A stretch of DNA of 64,000 nucleotides. It comes from Massilia niastensis DSM 21313. Its GTDB lineage: Bacteria; Pseudomonadota; Gammaproteobacteria; Burkholderiales; Burkholderiaceae_D. This document shows positions 46,606-58,183 of this stretch, piece by piece; positions within the stretch are counted from its first letter, which is position 1; every line of letters begins with the position of its first letter. The stretch lies in contig NZ_KB908095.1 of assembly GCF_000382345.1 (NCBI RefSeq), positions 44,608 through 108,607 on the forward strand. Reading direction: 5' to 3'. The translations under genes were made by a program, and so were the position numbers. Under the pieces are notes generated by a model. That model made no database searches. It was not told the DNA's origin and saw nothing but the letters and a program-made list of their open reading frames with translations.

Positions 46606-48756
46606 TCAGGCAGAGCCGAGCGCGCGCGCCGGCAAGGCGACCGCCGTGCCGGCGCCGGACCACGCCGGCAGGAGGATTTCGAAGGCGGTGCCGGTGCGCC
46701 CGCTGCGGCAGGCGATGTGGCCGCCCAGCTTCTTGACCAGGCTGTGCACGATCGACAGGCCCAGTCCGTGGTGGGCGCCGTCCTTGGTGCTCTTCACCGG
46801 CGCGAACAGGTTGGCCAGCACCTCGCGCGACAGGCCGGGGCCGTTGTCGCTGACGACCAGTTCCAGGTACAGCTGGCGCTCGCGGTTGACGTGGCCGCGG
46901 TTCACGATCTCGATGCGCCCGCCCGTGCCGCCCAGCGCCTCGATCGCGTTCTTGACCAGGTTGACCAGGATCTGCTTGAGCACGTCCGCGTCGCCGTCGA
47001 TGCGGCTGGCTTCCTCGTGCATCCGGGCCTGGATCTCGACCGAGGCCGGCACGAAGCCGGTGCTGCGGAACAGGCGCAGCACGTCGTCGACCACCTTGCC
47101 GACCTCGGTCGGACGCGGGCCACTGTCGCTCGGCTTCATGTCGGCCAGGCTGCCGATCAGTTGTCCGACGCGGTCGATCTCCTCGTTCAGGATCGACATC
47201 TCGCCGGCCACCGGCTCCTGGCGCGCCAGCTTGCTGTCCAGGACACTCAGGTAGTTCTTGATGATCGACAGCGGGTTGTTCACCTCGTGCAGCACGCGGC
47301 GCGAGGCTTCGCGGTATTCCTCGGCCACGTTGGCCAGCTGGCGGCGCGCATGGCCGCGTTCGGACAGCATGTTCTCGAGCGCGGTCGCGGCCTGGGCGCC
47401 GAAGGCCTGCATGAAGCGCTCGCGGCGCTGGCAATGCGGCAGCTGCCAGGCGGGCACGCCGCCGACCAGGACGCCCAGGCAGCGCGCGCCCGCGACCAGC
47501 GGCACGCACACCAGGCTGTCGGTGCCGAGCATGCGCAGCAGCTGCTCCTCGGCCAGGCCGAGCGGCTGGCGCTCGCGCTGCACGAAGGCGGGACGGCGCT
47601 CCAGTGCGCTCTTGGCCACCGGGCCGCCCTTGGCGATCGGCATGGCGAATTCGGCGATGCGCTGGCTGCCCGCGGTCGGCGCGCCCACCAGGGCGTGGCC
47701 GGTCGGGTTCTCCAGCAGGACGACGGTGCTCTCGAAATCGAACAGGATGCGCGCGGTGCGCGTCATCGCTTCCAGCAGGCCGCTTTCGCCCTGCTGGCGC
47801 GCCAGGCTCTGTCCCACCTCGGAGACCAGCACCATGTTGCGCACTTCCTCGGACAGGCGCTGCTGCACCGGATCGACGGCCGGCGGCGCATAGGCCGGCG
47901 GCGCCGGGATGTCGTCGGCGCCGGCCAGGTCGATGCCCAGGTGGGCCGCGGCCTTCTCGACCTGGCGCGCGGCGCCCGCCAGCAGCCGTTCGGCCTGCGC
48001 GGCCTCGATCCCGCACAGCGCGCAGGCGTCCGCCACCGCCGCCTCGTCGCCGGCATGGCTGGCCAGCACATGCGCCAGGCGCACGATGCGGATCAGGGGA
48101 TGGCTGGACTCCAGGCGGTCGCTCGCCTCGTGGTGGTACAGCACCGCGTCGGCCAGGAAGGAATCGAGCTGCCAGCGCTCCACCAGCCAGGCGCCCGCCT
48201 CGGCGTGCGTGATCTGCAGGGTGCGCTGCTCGACCGCGCACAGGTCTTCGTCGTCGCGCGCGCTGAAGTTGAAACCGTATTCCTTGGGCGCGGTGGCCAG
48301 CAGCGCCAGGCGGCCGACGTTGTGCAGCAGGCCGGCCAGGTAAGCCTCTTCCAGGTGCGGATACTCGAGCGCGCGCGCGGCCTCGCGCGCCAGCACGGCG
48401 GCGGTGAGCGAGTTTTTCCAGAACGCGCGCAGGTCGGTGCTGCCGGAATGCGGGAAGCTGTTAAAGGTCTGGAACACCGAGTCGCTGATGACCAGCGTCT
48501 TGATCATGTCCGTCCCGAGCGCGACCAGCGACTGCTCGAGGTTCGGACTGCGGGTGTGGCGGTGATAGGCCGAGCTGTTGGCGACCGCCAGCAGCTTGCC
48601 GGTCATCCCCGCATCCTTCGCGATGAGGGCGGCCAGTTCCGGCATCCCCAGGTCGTCCGCCTGGAGGTGCTCGATCAGCTTGACGAGGATCTGCGGCATC
48701 GCCGGCAGACGGGCAATCAGCAAGCGATTGCGGATATCCTGGTCCGATTGGTGCAT
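46606..48756 (-). CDS. HDOD-GAF-histidine kinase hybrid protein
   Basis: A 716-residue signalling protein. An HDOD domain lies at about 15-210 (LPAMPQILVKLIEHLQADDLGM...LLAVANSSAYH), a GAF-like domain at about 320-460, and a histidine-kinase core at about 470-705. The phosphorylated His is in HEVNNPLSIIKNYL, with N box NLVKNAIEAL and ATP-lid motifs DNGPGLS and GLGLSIVHSL. The ATG at 48756 begins right before the HDOD domain; a TTG start at 48849 is possible. The adjacent REC-PAS-GGDEF-EAL protein is the likely phosphate acceptor. Confidence 0.87.
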   Translation of the reverse strand: MHQSDQDIRNRLLIARLPAMPQILVKLIEHLQADDLGMPELAALIAKDAGMTGKLLAVANSSAYHRHTRSPNLEQSLVALGTDMIKTLVISDSVFQTFNSFPHSGSTDLRAFWKNSLTAAVLAREAARALEYPHLEEAYLAGLLHNVGRLALLATAPKEYGFNFSARDDEDLCAVEQRTLQITHAEAGAWLVERWQLDSFLADAVLYHHEASDRLESSHPLIRIVRLAHVLASHAGDEAAVADACALCGIEAAQAERLLAGAARQVEKAAAHLGIDLAGADDIPAPPAYAPPAVDPVQQRLSEEVRNMVLVSEVGQSLARQQGESGLLEAMTRTARILFDFESTVVLLENPTGHALVGAPTAGSQRIAEFAMPIAKGGPVAKSALERRPAFVQRERQPLGLAEEQLLRMLGTDSLVCVPLVAGARCLGVLVGGVPAWQLPHCQRRERFMQAFGAQAATALENMLSERGHARRQLANVAEEYREASRRVLHEVNNPLSIIKNYLSVLDSKLARQEPVAGEMSILNEEIDRVGQLIGSLADMKPSDSGPRPTEVGKVVDDVLRLFRSTGFVPASVEIQARMHEEASRIDGDADVLKQILVNLVKNAIEALGGTGGRIEIVNRGHVNRERQLYLELVVSDNGPGLSREVLANLFAPVKSTKDGAHHGLGLSIVHSLVKKLGGHIACRSGRTGTAFEILLPAWSGAGTAVALPARALGSA

Positions 48757-49065
48757 GTTTTCAAACACGGCCGCCACTTTTCGAGGGTTGGTCAGTGGCC
48801 GCCCCACCCGGGCCCGCCACAAGGTCAAATTTTTCGGTCTGTCGAACAAAGGAGTGTTTCATCCCCTATTCCAGATTTAGAAAACATTTCTTAGCATATA
48901 GACATTTCTGATCAGGAACAATAGTTTCAAGAAAAACTGTTGCCGAACAGAGGTCGAAATAGTTAAAAGACAACAACTATTTATTACCAAACACGAGATG
49001 GTAGTACGTTTATATCCAGGCGTGAAAACTTATTTCGGCGCTTCCGGCAGAGTGTGGCGCCAATG
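48757..49065. promoter_or_regulatory. A/T-rich regulatory gap upstream of the HDOD-kinase gene
   Basis: About 310 bp without a convincing gene; the part from 48850 is much richer in A/T than the surroundings. Two dyads are visible: AAATAGTT (48957-48964) with AACTATTT (48975-48982), and an imperfect CAATAGTTT / AAACTGTTG around 48920-48942. They lie on the promoter side of the HDOD-kinase/GGDEF-EAL/SEL1 run and may bind a regulator. I recognise no known operator. Confidence 0.4.
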
Positions 49066-49089
49066 AAAAAGCCGGGCTGCCCCGGCTTT
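49066..49089 (-). terminator. intrinsic terminator of the MFS transporter gene
   Basis: On the minus strand AAAGCCGGG and CCCGGCTTT form a stem with a 4-nt loop, ending in TTTTTC. It lies 6 bp past the stop codon of the transporter gene. Confidence 0.8.
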
Positions 49090-49094
49090 GCTCC

Positions 49095-50375
49095 TTACAT
49101 CTCGCTGCGCAGCCGGCGCCGCCGGTAGCGCCGCGCCGTGACCCAGAAGGCCAGGGCCAGCAGCCCGAATCCGGCCTGGCCGAGCGCCAGCGCCAGCACC
49201 GAGTGCGACAGCGCCGGGGCGATCACGCCGGCCACGACCGCGCCCAGCAGGGTCGAGGCGAAGGACTGGCAGGACGCCACCGTGCCGCGGATGTGCGGGA
49301 ACAGGTCGAGCGCCATCAGGGTGGCGCCCGGCGCGATGATCGAACTGCCGAAGGTGTAGAAAAACATCGGCGCCACGGTCCAGGGAAGCGACGGCGGCAG
49401 GAAGGCGTGGTAGCCCACGTTGAATACGATCGCGCCCAGCATGAAGAAGAAGCCCATGCGGATCTGGCGCGCGAAGTCCATCCTGCCCGCCAGCCGGTTG
49501 GCCGCCAGCGCGCCGAGGAAGATGCCGCTCACGGTCGGCACGAACAGCCAGGCGAACTCCGATGGTCCCAGGTGGAGCTGCTCGGGCAGCATTTCCGGGG
49601 CGGCGGCGATGTACAGGAATAGCCCGGCGAAGTTCAGCGCGGTGACGCCCGCCTTCATGTGGAACAGGAAGGAGCTGAAGATCGCCTTGTAGCTCTCGGC
49701 CAGGAAGCGCGGATTGAACGGCTGCCGCTTCTCCTTCGGCATGGTTTCCGGCAGGTGCTTCCAGCAGAACCAGCCCAGCGCAGCCGTATAGATGCACAGG
49801 GCCAGGAAGATCGCGCGCCAGTCGAAGAAGGTCACGATCCAGCCGCCCAGCACCGGCGCGATGGCGGGCGCGATCGAGAAGATCATCGTCACCATCGACA
49901 GCAGGCGCGCGGCCGGCGCATCCGAGTACAGGTCGCGGATGATGGCGCGGCCCACCACCACGCCCGCCCCCGCCGACACGCCCTGCATGATGCGGAACAC
50001 CCACAGGTAGTGCACCGTGGAGGCCGAGGCGCAGCCGAAGGTGCCGATCGCGAACACCACCAGCGCCACCAGGATCACGTTGCGGCGCCCGAAGGCGTCC
50101 GATAGCGCGCCGTGCCACAGCACCATGCCGGCGAAGGCCAGCATGTAGGCGGTCAGGGTCTGCTGGACCTCGAGCCCCGAGGCGCGCAGGTCGGCGCGGA
50201 TCTGCGGGAAGGCCGGCAGGTAGGCGTCGATCGAGAACGGCCCCAGCATCGACAGGGCCGCCAGCAGGGTGGCCAGCCCGCCGGCCGAGAGCATCGCGAT
50301 CTTGTGCGGCGCGGGCAGCGGAACCGGGATGACGGGATCTTTCGGTAGATTGGGCGGGTCCGGCGGCGTCAGCAT
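49095..50375 (-). CDS. Bcr/CflA-family multidrug efflux MFS transporter
   Basis: A 426-residue inner-membrane drug/proton antiporter with 12 predicted helices. The first helix starts at about 30 (LSAGGLATLLAALSMLGPFSIDAYLPAFPQI), the motif A loop is GALSDAFGRRNVILVAL, and motif C is present (RIMQGVSAGAGVVVGRAIIRD). This resembles Bcr-type exporters of bicyclomycin and similar drugs. A proline-rich N-terminal tail of ~27 residues is unusual, and the true start might be later (MLSAGGL near residue 28). It lies 1 bp after the methyltransferase gene. Confidence 0.9.
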   Translation of the reverse strand: MLTPPDPPNLPKDPVIPVPLPAPHKIAMLSAGGLATLLAALSMLGPFSIDAYLPAFPQIRADLRASGLEVQQTLTAYMLAFAGMVLWHGALSDAFGRRNVILVALVVFAIGTFGCASASTVHYLWVFRIMQGVSAGAGVVVGRAIIRDLYSDAPAARLLSMVTMIFSIAPAIAPVLGGWIVTFFDWRAIFLALCIYTAALGWFCWKHLPETMPKEKRQPFNPRFLAESYKAIFSSFLFHMKAGVTALNFAGLFLYIAAAPEMLPEQLHLGPSEFAWLFVPTVSGIFLGALAANRLAGRMDFARQIRMGFFFMLGAIVFNVGYHAFLPPSLPWTVAPMFFYTFGSSIIAPGATLMALDLFPHIRGTVASCQSFASTLLGAVVAGVIAPALSHSVLALALGQAGFGLLALAFWVTARRYRRRRLRSEM

Positions 50376-50376
50376 G

Positions 50377-51579
50377 TCATTCCTGTTTGGGCTTGGCTTC
50401 TTCGCGGCGGTTGAAGCCCGCCACCATGTCGAAGCGGAACAGGCGACATTCGAGCGCGCCGTTGAAGAACGGGGTCTTGCGCGACTCCTTCAGGCGCAGC
50501 AGCTTCGGCAGGCCGAGGTCGGCCGTGAACAGGAAGGCGGTCCAGCCGGCGAAGCGCTGCTTGAGCGTGGTGCCGAGCGCCGAATAGAAGCTGACCGCCA
50601 TCTCGTCCTGGGGCACCGTGCTGTCGCCGCGCACGCCGATCCGCTCGCCGTACGGCGGGTTGGTCAGCAGGATGCCCGGCTGGGCGGTCGGCGGCGACAC
50701 GTGCTGGGCCTCGATCTGCTTGAGCGGCACCTCGAACAGGATGCCGGCGATCTTCAGGTTATGGCGGGTCATCGCCACCATGTCGCCCGAGATGTCGGAG
50801 CCGAAGATGGTGGGCTCGGCCGGCAGCGGATTGGCCTTGATCGCGGCCTTCATTTCCTGCCAGGCCTCGCGCTCGAAGTCGCGGAATTTCTCGAACGCGA
50901 AGCGGCGGCGCGCTCCCGGCGGGATGCCCTGCACCATCTGGGCCGCCTCGACCAGGATCGTGCCCGAGCCGCACATCGGGTCGAACAGCGGAACGCCCGG
51001 CTTCCAGCCGGCCACGCGCAGCATGCCGGCGGCCAGGTTCTCGCGCAGCGGCGCGTCGCCGGTCTCCTCGCGCCAGCCGCGCTTGAACAGCGCCTCGCCC
51101 GAGGTGTCGAGGTAGATGATGAAGTTGCGCTGGTCGAGGAAGCCGACGATGCGCATGTCGGGTTCGCGCGTATTCACCGACGGGCGGCGGTTGAACTGGT
51201 CGCGGAAGCGGTCGCACACGGCGTCCTTGATCTTCAGCGTGGTGAATTCCAGGCTCTTGAGCGGCGACTTGACGGCGGTGACGTCGACGCGGATGGTGTG
51301 CTCGGGGCCGAAATAGTCTTCCCAGGGCTGTTCCAGCACCAGGTCGTAGATGTCGTTCTCGTTCAGGTAGCTGCGCTGGCCCATCCGCATCAGGACGCGC
51401 GAGGCGATGCGCGAATGCAGGTTGATGCGGTAGGCGTCGATCAGGGAGCCCGAGCAGTGCACGCCGCCTGGAACCTGGTTGTGCACCTTCATCGTGGGGC
51501 TTTGCTGGGCGATTTCACCCAGTTCTTCGGCAAGCGGGGCTTCCATGCCGCGCGGGCATGGGCAAAAGTAGGAGGTCAT
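50377..51579 (-). CDS. THUMP-domain rRNA methyltransferase (RlmL-like)
   Basis: A 400-residue class I SAM-dependent RNA methyltransferase. The THUMP RNA-binding domain occupies about 45-155, and the Rossmann methyltransferase domain about 160-385 with LFDPMCGSGTILVEAA and the N2-guanine motif ILLTNPPYGERIG. It matches the first half of Escherichia coli RlmKL (23S rRNA m2G2445), without the second half, as is usual outside gammaproteobacteria. The exact rRNA site is inferred. Confidence 0.9.
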   Translation of the reverse strand: MTSYFCPCPRGMEAPLAEELGEIAQQSPTMKVHNQVPGGVHCSGSLIDAYRINLHSRIASRVLMRMGQRSYLNENDIYDLVLEQPWEDYFGPEHTIRVDVTAVKSPLKSLEFTTLKIKDAVCDRFRDQFNRRPSVNTREPDMRIVGFLDQRNFIIYLDTSGEALFKRGWREETGDAPLRENLAAGMLRVAGWKPGVPLFDPMCGSGTILVEAAQMVQGIPPGARRRFAFEKFRDFEREAWQEMKAAIKANPLPAEPTIFGSDISGDMVAMTRHNLKIAGILFEVPLKQIEAQHVSPPTAQPGILLTNPPYGERIGVRGDSTVPQDEMAVSFYSALGTTLKQRFAGWTAFLFTADLGLPKLLRLKESRKTPFFNGALECRLFRFDMVAGFNRREEAKPKQE

Positions 51580-51655
51580 GAGGGGTACCCTTTGTCCGTT
51601 GATAAAACTGTAGAAACTGTAGAGATAACGTGCCAGCGGCGCCGGCCGATGACAT

Positions 51656-51689
51656 TAAAAAAGACAATGCCGCCACTGGCGGCATTGTC
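51656..51689 (-). terminator. intrinsic terminator of the HemJ/CopD-like gene
   Basis: GACAATGCCGCC (51663-51674) and GGCGGCATTGTC (51678-51689) make a perfect 12-bp stem with a 3-nt loop, followed on the minus strand by a run of six T. It starts 20 bp beyond the stop codon at 51709. Confidence 0.88.
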
Positions 51690-51708
51690 GTCCCGGGCGG
51701 CAGGCCGT

Positions 51709-52125
51709 TCAGAACGGCTTGACCACCACCAGGATGACAATCGCCAGCAGCAGCAGCACCGGCACTTCGTTGAACCAGCGGAACCATGTATGGCTGCGCA
51801 GGTTCCCGCCGCGCTCGAATTTCTTGAGGATCGCGCCGCACATGTGATGGTAGCCAATCGTCACGATCACCAGCGCCAGCTTCGCGTGCAGCCAGCCGCC
51901 CGAGATGCCGAAGCCCAGCCACAGCCAGACGCCCAGCAGCACCGCCGGCACCGACAGGATCAGCGAGAAGCGGTACAGCCGGCGCGCCATGCCCAGCAGG
52001 CGCTCGGTGGCGGCCGCATTGGTTTCCTGCGCCAGGTTGACGAAGATGCGCGGCAGGTAGAACAGGCCGGCGAACCAGGAGGCGATGAAGACGATGTGCA
52101 GAGCCTTTACCCAGAGATACAGCAT
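51709..52125 (-). CDS. CopD/HemJ-like membrane protein
   Basis: A 138-residue protein with four hydrophobic segments. MLYLWVKALHIVFIASWFAGLFYLPRIFV, with its His in helix 1, and HAKLALVIVTIGYHHM and WFRWFNEVPVLLLLAIVILVVVKPF near the end match HemJ (UPF0093), the oxygen-independent protoporphyrinogen IX oxidase. Such proteins are often annotated as CopD family. If it is HemJ it supplies the substrate of ferrochelatase encoded at 8.8-9.9 kb. It follows proA by 15 bp. Confidence 0.8.
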   Translation of the reverse strand: MLYLWVKALHIVFIASWFAGLFYLPRIFVNLAQETNAAATERLLGMARRLYRFSLILSVPAVLLGVWLWLGFGISGGWLHAKLALVIVTIGYHHMCGAILKKFERGGNLRSHTWFRWFNEVPVLLLLAIVILVVVKPF

Positions 52126-52140
52126 GCGCTTCCCTTGTTG

Positions 52141-53406
52141 TTATTTGCGTACTTCGCCGTGCCCGAACACGACGTACTTGAGCGAGGTCAGGCCTTCCAG
52201 GCCGACCGGGCCGCGTGCATGCAGCTTGTCGTTCGAGATGCCGATTTCGGCGCCCAGTCCGTACTCGAAGCCGTCGGCGAAGCGGGTCGAGGCGTTCACC
52301 ATCACCGAGGCCGAATCGACTTCGCGCAGGAAGCGCATCGCGCCGCTGTAGTCCTCGGTGATGATGGCGTCGGTGTGCTTCGACGAATAGGTGTTGATGT
52401 GGTCGATCGCCTCGTCCAGCCCCGCCACCACCTTCACCGCCAGGATCGGCGCCAGGTATTCCGTGCTCCAGTCCTCGTCGGTCGCGGCGACCAGGTGCGG
52501 GTAGCCGGCCAGGATCGCGATCGCTTCCGGATCGGCGCGCAGCTCGACTTCCTTCTGCTGGTACAGCTCCGCCAGGCGCGGCAGCACGGTCGGGGCGATC
52601 TCGCGCGACACCAGCAGGGTTTCCATGGTGTTGCAGGTGCCGTAGCGGTGGCACTTGGCGTTGAACGCGACCGGCAGCGCCTTCTCGAGATCGGCTTTGG
52701 CGTCGATGTAGACGTGGCAGATGCCGTCCAGGTGCTTGATCATCGGGACCGTGGACTCTTCCATCAGGCGCGCGATCAGGCCCTTGCCGCCGCGCGGCAC
52801 GATCACGTCGACGTACTGCGGCATGGTGATCAGGGCGCCCACGGCGGCGCGGTCGACCGTGTCGACCACCTGCACCGCCTCCTGCGGCAGGCCGGCCTGG
52901 TCCAGGCCTTCGGCCACCAGCCTGGCCAGCGCGCGGTTGCAGTGGATCGCTTCCGAGCCGCCGCGCAGGATGGCCGCGTTGCCGCTCTTGATGCACAGCC
53001 CGGCCGCATCGACCGTCACGTTCGGGCGCGCTTCGTAGATGATGCCGATCACGCCCAGCGGCACGCGCATCTGGCCGACCTGGATGCCGGTCGGGCGCAC
53101 CTTCATGTTCGAGATCTCGCCGATCGGATCGGGCAGCTCGGCGATCTGGCGCAGGCCGGCCACCATGGTGGCGATCGCGGCATCCGACAGCGCCAGGCGG
53201 TCCAGCAGCGCCGGCGCCAGGCCGCCGGCGAGGGCGGCGTCGAGGTCGAGCTGGTTGGCGGCGCGCAGCGCCGCGGCATCGCGTTCGATCGCCTCGGCGA
53301 TCAGGAGCAGCGCGCGGTTGCGCGTGGCGCCGTCGGCGCGGGCCATGGCGCGCGAAGCCGCGCGGGCCTGTCGGCCGAGGGTGTGCATGTGTGCGGTGAT
53401 GTCCAT
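52141..53406 (-). CDS. proA: glutamate-5-semialdehyde dehydrogenase (proline synthesis)
   Basis: A 421-residue enzyme reducing glutamyl phosphate to glutamate semialdehyde with NADPH. The catalytic cysteine is in [18 protein letters not shown], and the cofactor segments [24 protein letters not shown] and [14 protein letters not shown] are typical. The start [21 protein letters not shown] at 53406 matches the family N terminus; the open frame continues upstream without coding signs. No proB is next to it. It lies downstream of holA on the same strand. Confidence 0.95.
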   Translation of the reverse strand: MDITAHMHTLGRQARAASRAMARADGATRNRALLLIAEAIERDAAALRAANQLDLDAALAGGLAPALLDRLALSDAAIATMVAGLRQIAELPDPIGEISNMKVRPTGIQVGQMRVPLGVIGIIYEARPNVTVDAAGLCIKSGNAAILRGGSEAIHCNRALARLVAEGLDQAGLPQEAVQVVDTVDRAAVGALITMPQYVDVIVPRGGKGLIARLMEESTVPMIKHLDGICHVYIDAKADLEKALPVAFNAKCHRYGTCNTMETLLVSREIAPTVLPRLAELYQQKEVELRADPEAIAILAGYPHLVAATDEDWSTEYLAPILAVKVVAGLDEAIDHINTYSSKHTDAIITEDYSGAMRFLREVDSASVMVNASTRFADGFEYGLGAEIGISNDKLHARGPVGLEGLTSLKYVVFGHGEVRK

Positions 53407-53500
53407 CGTATTGTCCCGTTGCGTTGTCGCGTTGTGTTGTCGATCAGTTACGGCGAGTGGGCATGGACCTTCACCCGTGGGTTGGCGGATCGCGTCGCCG

Positions 53501-54514
53501 TTACCGCGCCACCCGCAAGGCCAGCTGCAGCATCGCATCCCATGCGTCGCCCGCAAACTGCTTCGAGCGCAGGCCCTTGACCATCCGGTCGACCTGCGCC
53601 GCATCCTGCAGCGCCGCCTCCAGCGTGCCGATCGACACGCGGCGCAGCGCAGGTTCCATCATCCGCTCGCGCGGACCCCAGATCCGGTATTCCTTCAGCA
53701 GCGCGCCCAGCGGACGCCCCTGCCCCATTCCGGTTTTCAATTTTAGCAGCGTGCGGATTTCCTCGGTCACCGCCCACAGCACCAGCGGCAGCGCCTCGCC
53801 CTCGCCCTTCAGGCCATCGAGCATGCGCGCCAGCCGCGCCGGATCGCCCGTCAGCATCGCTTCGGACAGCTTGAAGACATCGTAGCGCGCCACGTTCAGC
53901 ACGGCGTCGTGCACCTGCTCGAAACTCAGCTTGCCCGGCTCGTACAGCAATCCCAGTTTCTGGATCTCCTGGTGCGCCGCCAGCAGGTTGCCCTCGACCC
54001 GGTCGGCGATGAAGTCCAGGCCCTGGCGCTCGGCGCTCTGCCCCTGGCTGGACAGGCGCATGCCGATCCAGGCCGGCAGCTGCGCCCGCTCCACGTTCGG
54101 GATCTCGATGTAGACCGCCGCCTGCTGCAAGGCCGTCACCCACGAGGACTTGGCGGTCTGCCAGTCCAGCTTGGGCAGGGTGATCAGGGTCAGGTTGTCG
54201 GGACTGAGGTCCTTGGCATAGCTCTGCAGGGCGGCGCTGCCGTCCTTGCCCGGCTTGCCGCTCGGGATGCGCAGCTCGATCAGCTTCTTGTCGCCGAACA
54301 GCGACAGCGCCTGGTTGGCCGCCAGCAGCTCGCCCCACTTGAAGGTGCGCTCGACCGTCAGCACGTCGCGCTCGGTGTAGCCCTGGGCGCGCGCGGTCTT
54401 GCGGATGCGGTCGGCCGCTTCCAGCGCGAGCAGGTGCTCGTCGCTGGTGATCACGTACAACTGCGCCAGTCCCTTGGACAGGTGCCCCTCGAGCGCCTCA
54501 AGCCGCAACTGCAT
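53501..54514 (-). CDS. holA: DNA polymerase III subunit delta
   Basis: A 337-residue clamp-loader subunit that opens the beta ring. Recognisable parts are the N-terminal [42 protein letters not shown], and the middle [24 protein letters not shown] block. It is coupled to lptE (12 bp gap) within leuS-lptE-holA, the usual order in betaproteobacteria. Confidence 0.93.
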   Translation of the reverse strand: MQLRLEALEGHLSKGLAQLYVITSDEHLLALEAADRIRKTARAQGYTERDVLTVERTFKWGELLAANQALSLFGDKKLIELRIPSGKPGKDGSAALQSYAKDLSPDNLTLITLPKLDWQTAKSSWVTALQQAAVYIEIPNVERAQLPAWIGMRLSSQGQSAERQGLDFIADRVEGNLLAAHQEIQKLGLLYEPGKLSFEQVHDAVLNVARYDVFKLSEAMLTGDPARLARMLDGLKGEGEALPLVLWAVTEEIRTLLKLKTGMGQGRPLGALLKEYRIWGPRERMMEPALRRVSIGTLEAALQDAAQVDRMVKGLRSKQFAGDAWDAMLQLALRVAR

Positions 54515-54526
54515 CGCTCAGCCCAC

Positions 54527-55042
54527 TCACACCGGCTTGATCGCGGCTAGGCGGCGCAGGATCTGCTGCACCAGGTCGGCCTGCATGTCGCGGTACAGCA
54601 GCACTTCTTCCGATTCCTTCGCCAGCACCTGCGATTCGTCGAAGGCGATGTTGCGGCGCAGGGTGATCTCGGTCGGCGCCAGCAGCTCGCGGTTGTTGGC
54701 GTCGCGCACGCGGAACACCAGCGTGTAGCTGAGCGAGTATTCGCGCACCCGGCCCAGGCTGTTGAGCGACAGGATGGACTTGCCGCGCGATTCGCCCAGC
54801 ACGTCGAACAGCGCCTGCGCCTTCGAGGCGTCCTCCTCGACACGCACGGTGCCGGCCGCGCGCAGGTTGCGCTTGAGCTCAGTGCCGAGCGGCGAGGTCT
54901 CGGGGAAGGCCAGCCACACGCTCTGGAAGGGCATGTTGTACTGGCCGCCCGAGCCGCGCAGCTGGAAGCCGCAGCCCGCCAGGACCGCGGCCGCCAGCAG
55001 CGCCGCCAGCACGCGCACCAATTGGATTCTCGGCGCTGTCAT
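54527..55042 (-). CDS. lptE: LPS-assembly lipoprotein LptE
   Basis: A 171-residue outer-membrane lipoprotein that plugs LptD during lipopolysaccharide insertion. Signal and lipobox LAGC place the lipidated residue at Cys24, followed directly by GFQLRGSGG, the family's characteristic start of the mature protein. The C terminus VLLYRDMQADLVQQILRRL is also conserved. It lies 3 bp after leuS and before holA. Confidence 0.93.
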   Translation of the reverse strand: MTAPRIQLVRVLAALLAAAVLAGCGFQLRGSGGQYNMPFQSVWLAFPETSPLGTELKRNLRAAGTVRVEEDASKAQALFDVLGESRGKSILSLNSLGRVREYSLSYTLVFRVRDANNRELLAPTEITLRRNIAFDESQVLAKESEEVLLYRDMQADLVQQILRRLAAIKPV

Positions 55043-55045
55043 CGC

Positions 55046-57745
<2,700 letters not shown>

Positions 57746-57789
57746 TCATCTTGCACTGCGGCGTAGCGCACTGGCGGCGCCTGCAGCCA

Positions 57790-57842
57790 CAAAGGAAAAC
57801 CGCCGTTGCCGCGGGCTGCGGGAACGGCGGTTGTCGTTTGGT
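57790..57842 (-). terminator. terminator after the barstar-like gene
   Basis: AACCGCCGTT (57798-57807) and AACGGCGGTT (57833-57842) form a 10-bp stem. On the minus strand it is followed by TTTTCCTTT. It lies 14 bp beyond the stop codon of the barstar-like gene and closes the bamE-dapB-barstar run. Confidence 0.72.
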
Positions 57843-57855
57843 TGCCTGCCGAACT

Positions 57856-58182
57856 TCAGCGCAGCACGAGCTCCAGCGCCGGCTTTTCGCCGTAATCCTC
57901 GTAGCGCTCGTTGATGCCGCCCACGCAGTAGGCGATCTCTTCGAACAGCTCAGGCGCCTGCGCCTGCATCTTGCCGGCATCGAGGATGACGATCTGCAGC
58001 GTCTCGTTCTCCTTGAGACGGAACCTGGTCATGTTCTCCTCGTCGCGCAGGTAGCTCATGCAATCCACCCAGGCATCGATGCTGTCGGTGTAGGTCTCAG
58101 GAAAGCCGAACGCGCGCCGGCTTTCCGCGTGGAAGGCCGCCTCGTCGACGATGGCTGCGCCGTTCAGTTCCACGCTGGCCAT
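57856..58182 (-). CDS. barstar-family protein
   Basis: A 108-residue cytoplasmic protein of the barstar (ribonuclease inhibitor) fold. It has the core block FHAESRRAFGFPETYTDSIDAWVDCMSYL, where the family positions an Asp/Glu-lined inhibitory surface, and the C-terminal strand ALELVLR. There is no barnase-like gene in the window. It is tightly linked to dapB (1 bp gap), so it behaves as a housekeeping operon member rather than as part of a toxin pair. Confidence 0.85.
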   Translation of the reverse strand: MASVELNGAAIVDEAAFHAESRRAFGFPETYTDSIDAWVDCMSYLRDEENMTRFRLKENETLQIVILDAGKMQAQAPELFEEIAYCVGGINERYEDYGEKPALELVLR

Positions 58183-58183
58183 G

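Noticed and set aside
50269..53580. A 1103-codon plus-strand open frame
   Set aside because: Antisense to the MFS, methyltransferase, CopD-like and proA genes, all of which are clearly real.
57856..58182. Barstar-like gene as half of a toxin-antitoxin pair
   Set aside because: Both neighbours are housekeeping genes (dapB, leuS) and no ribonuclease-like frame is adjacent.
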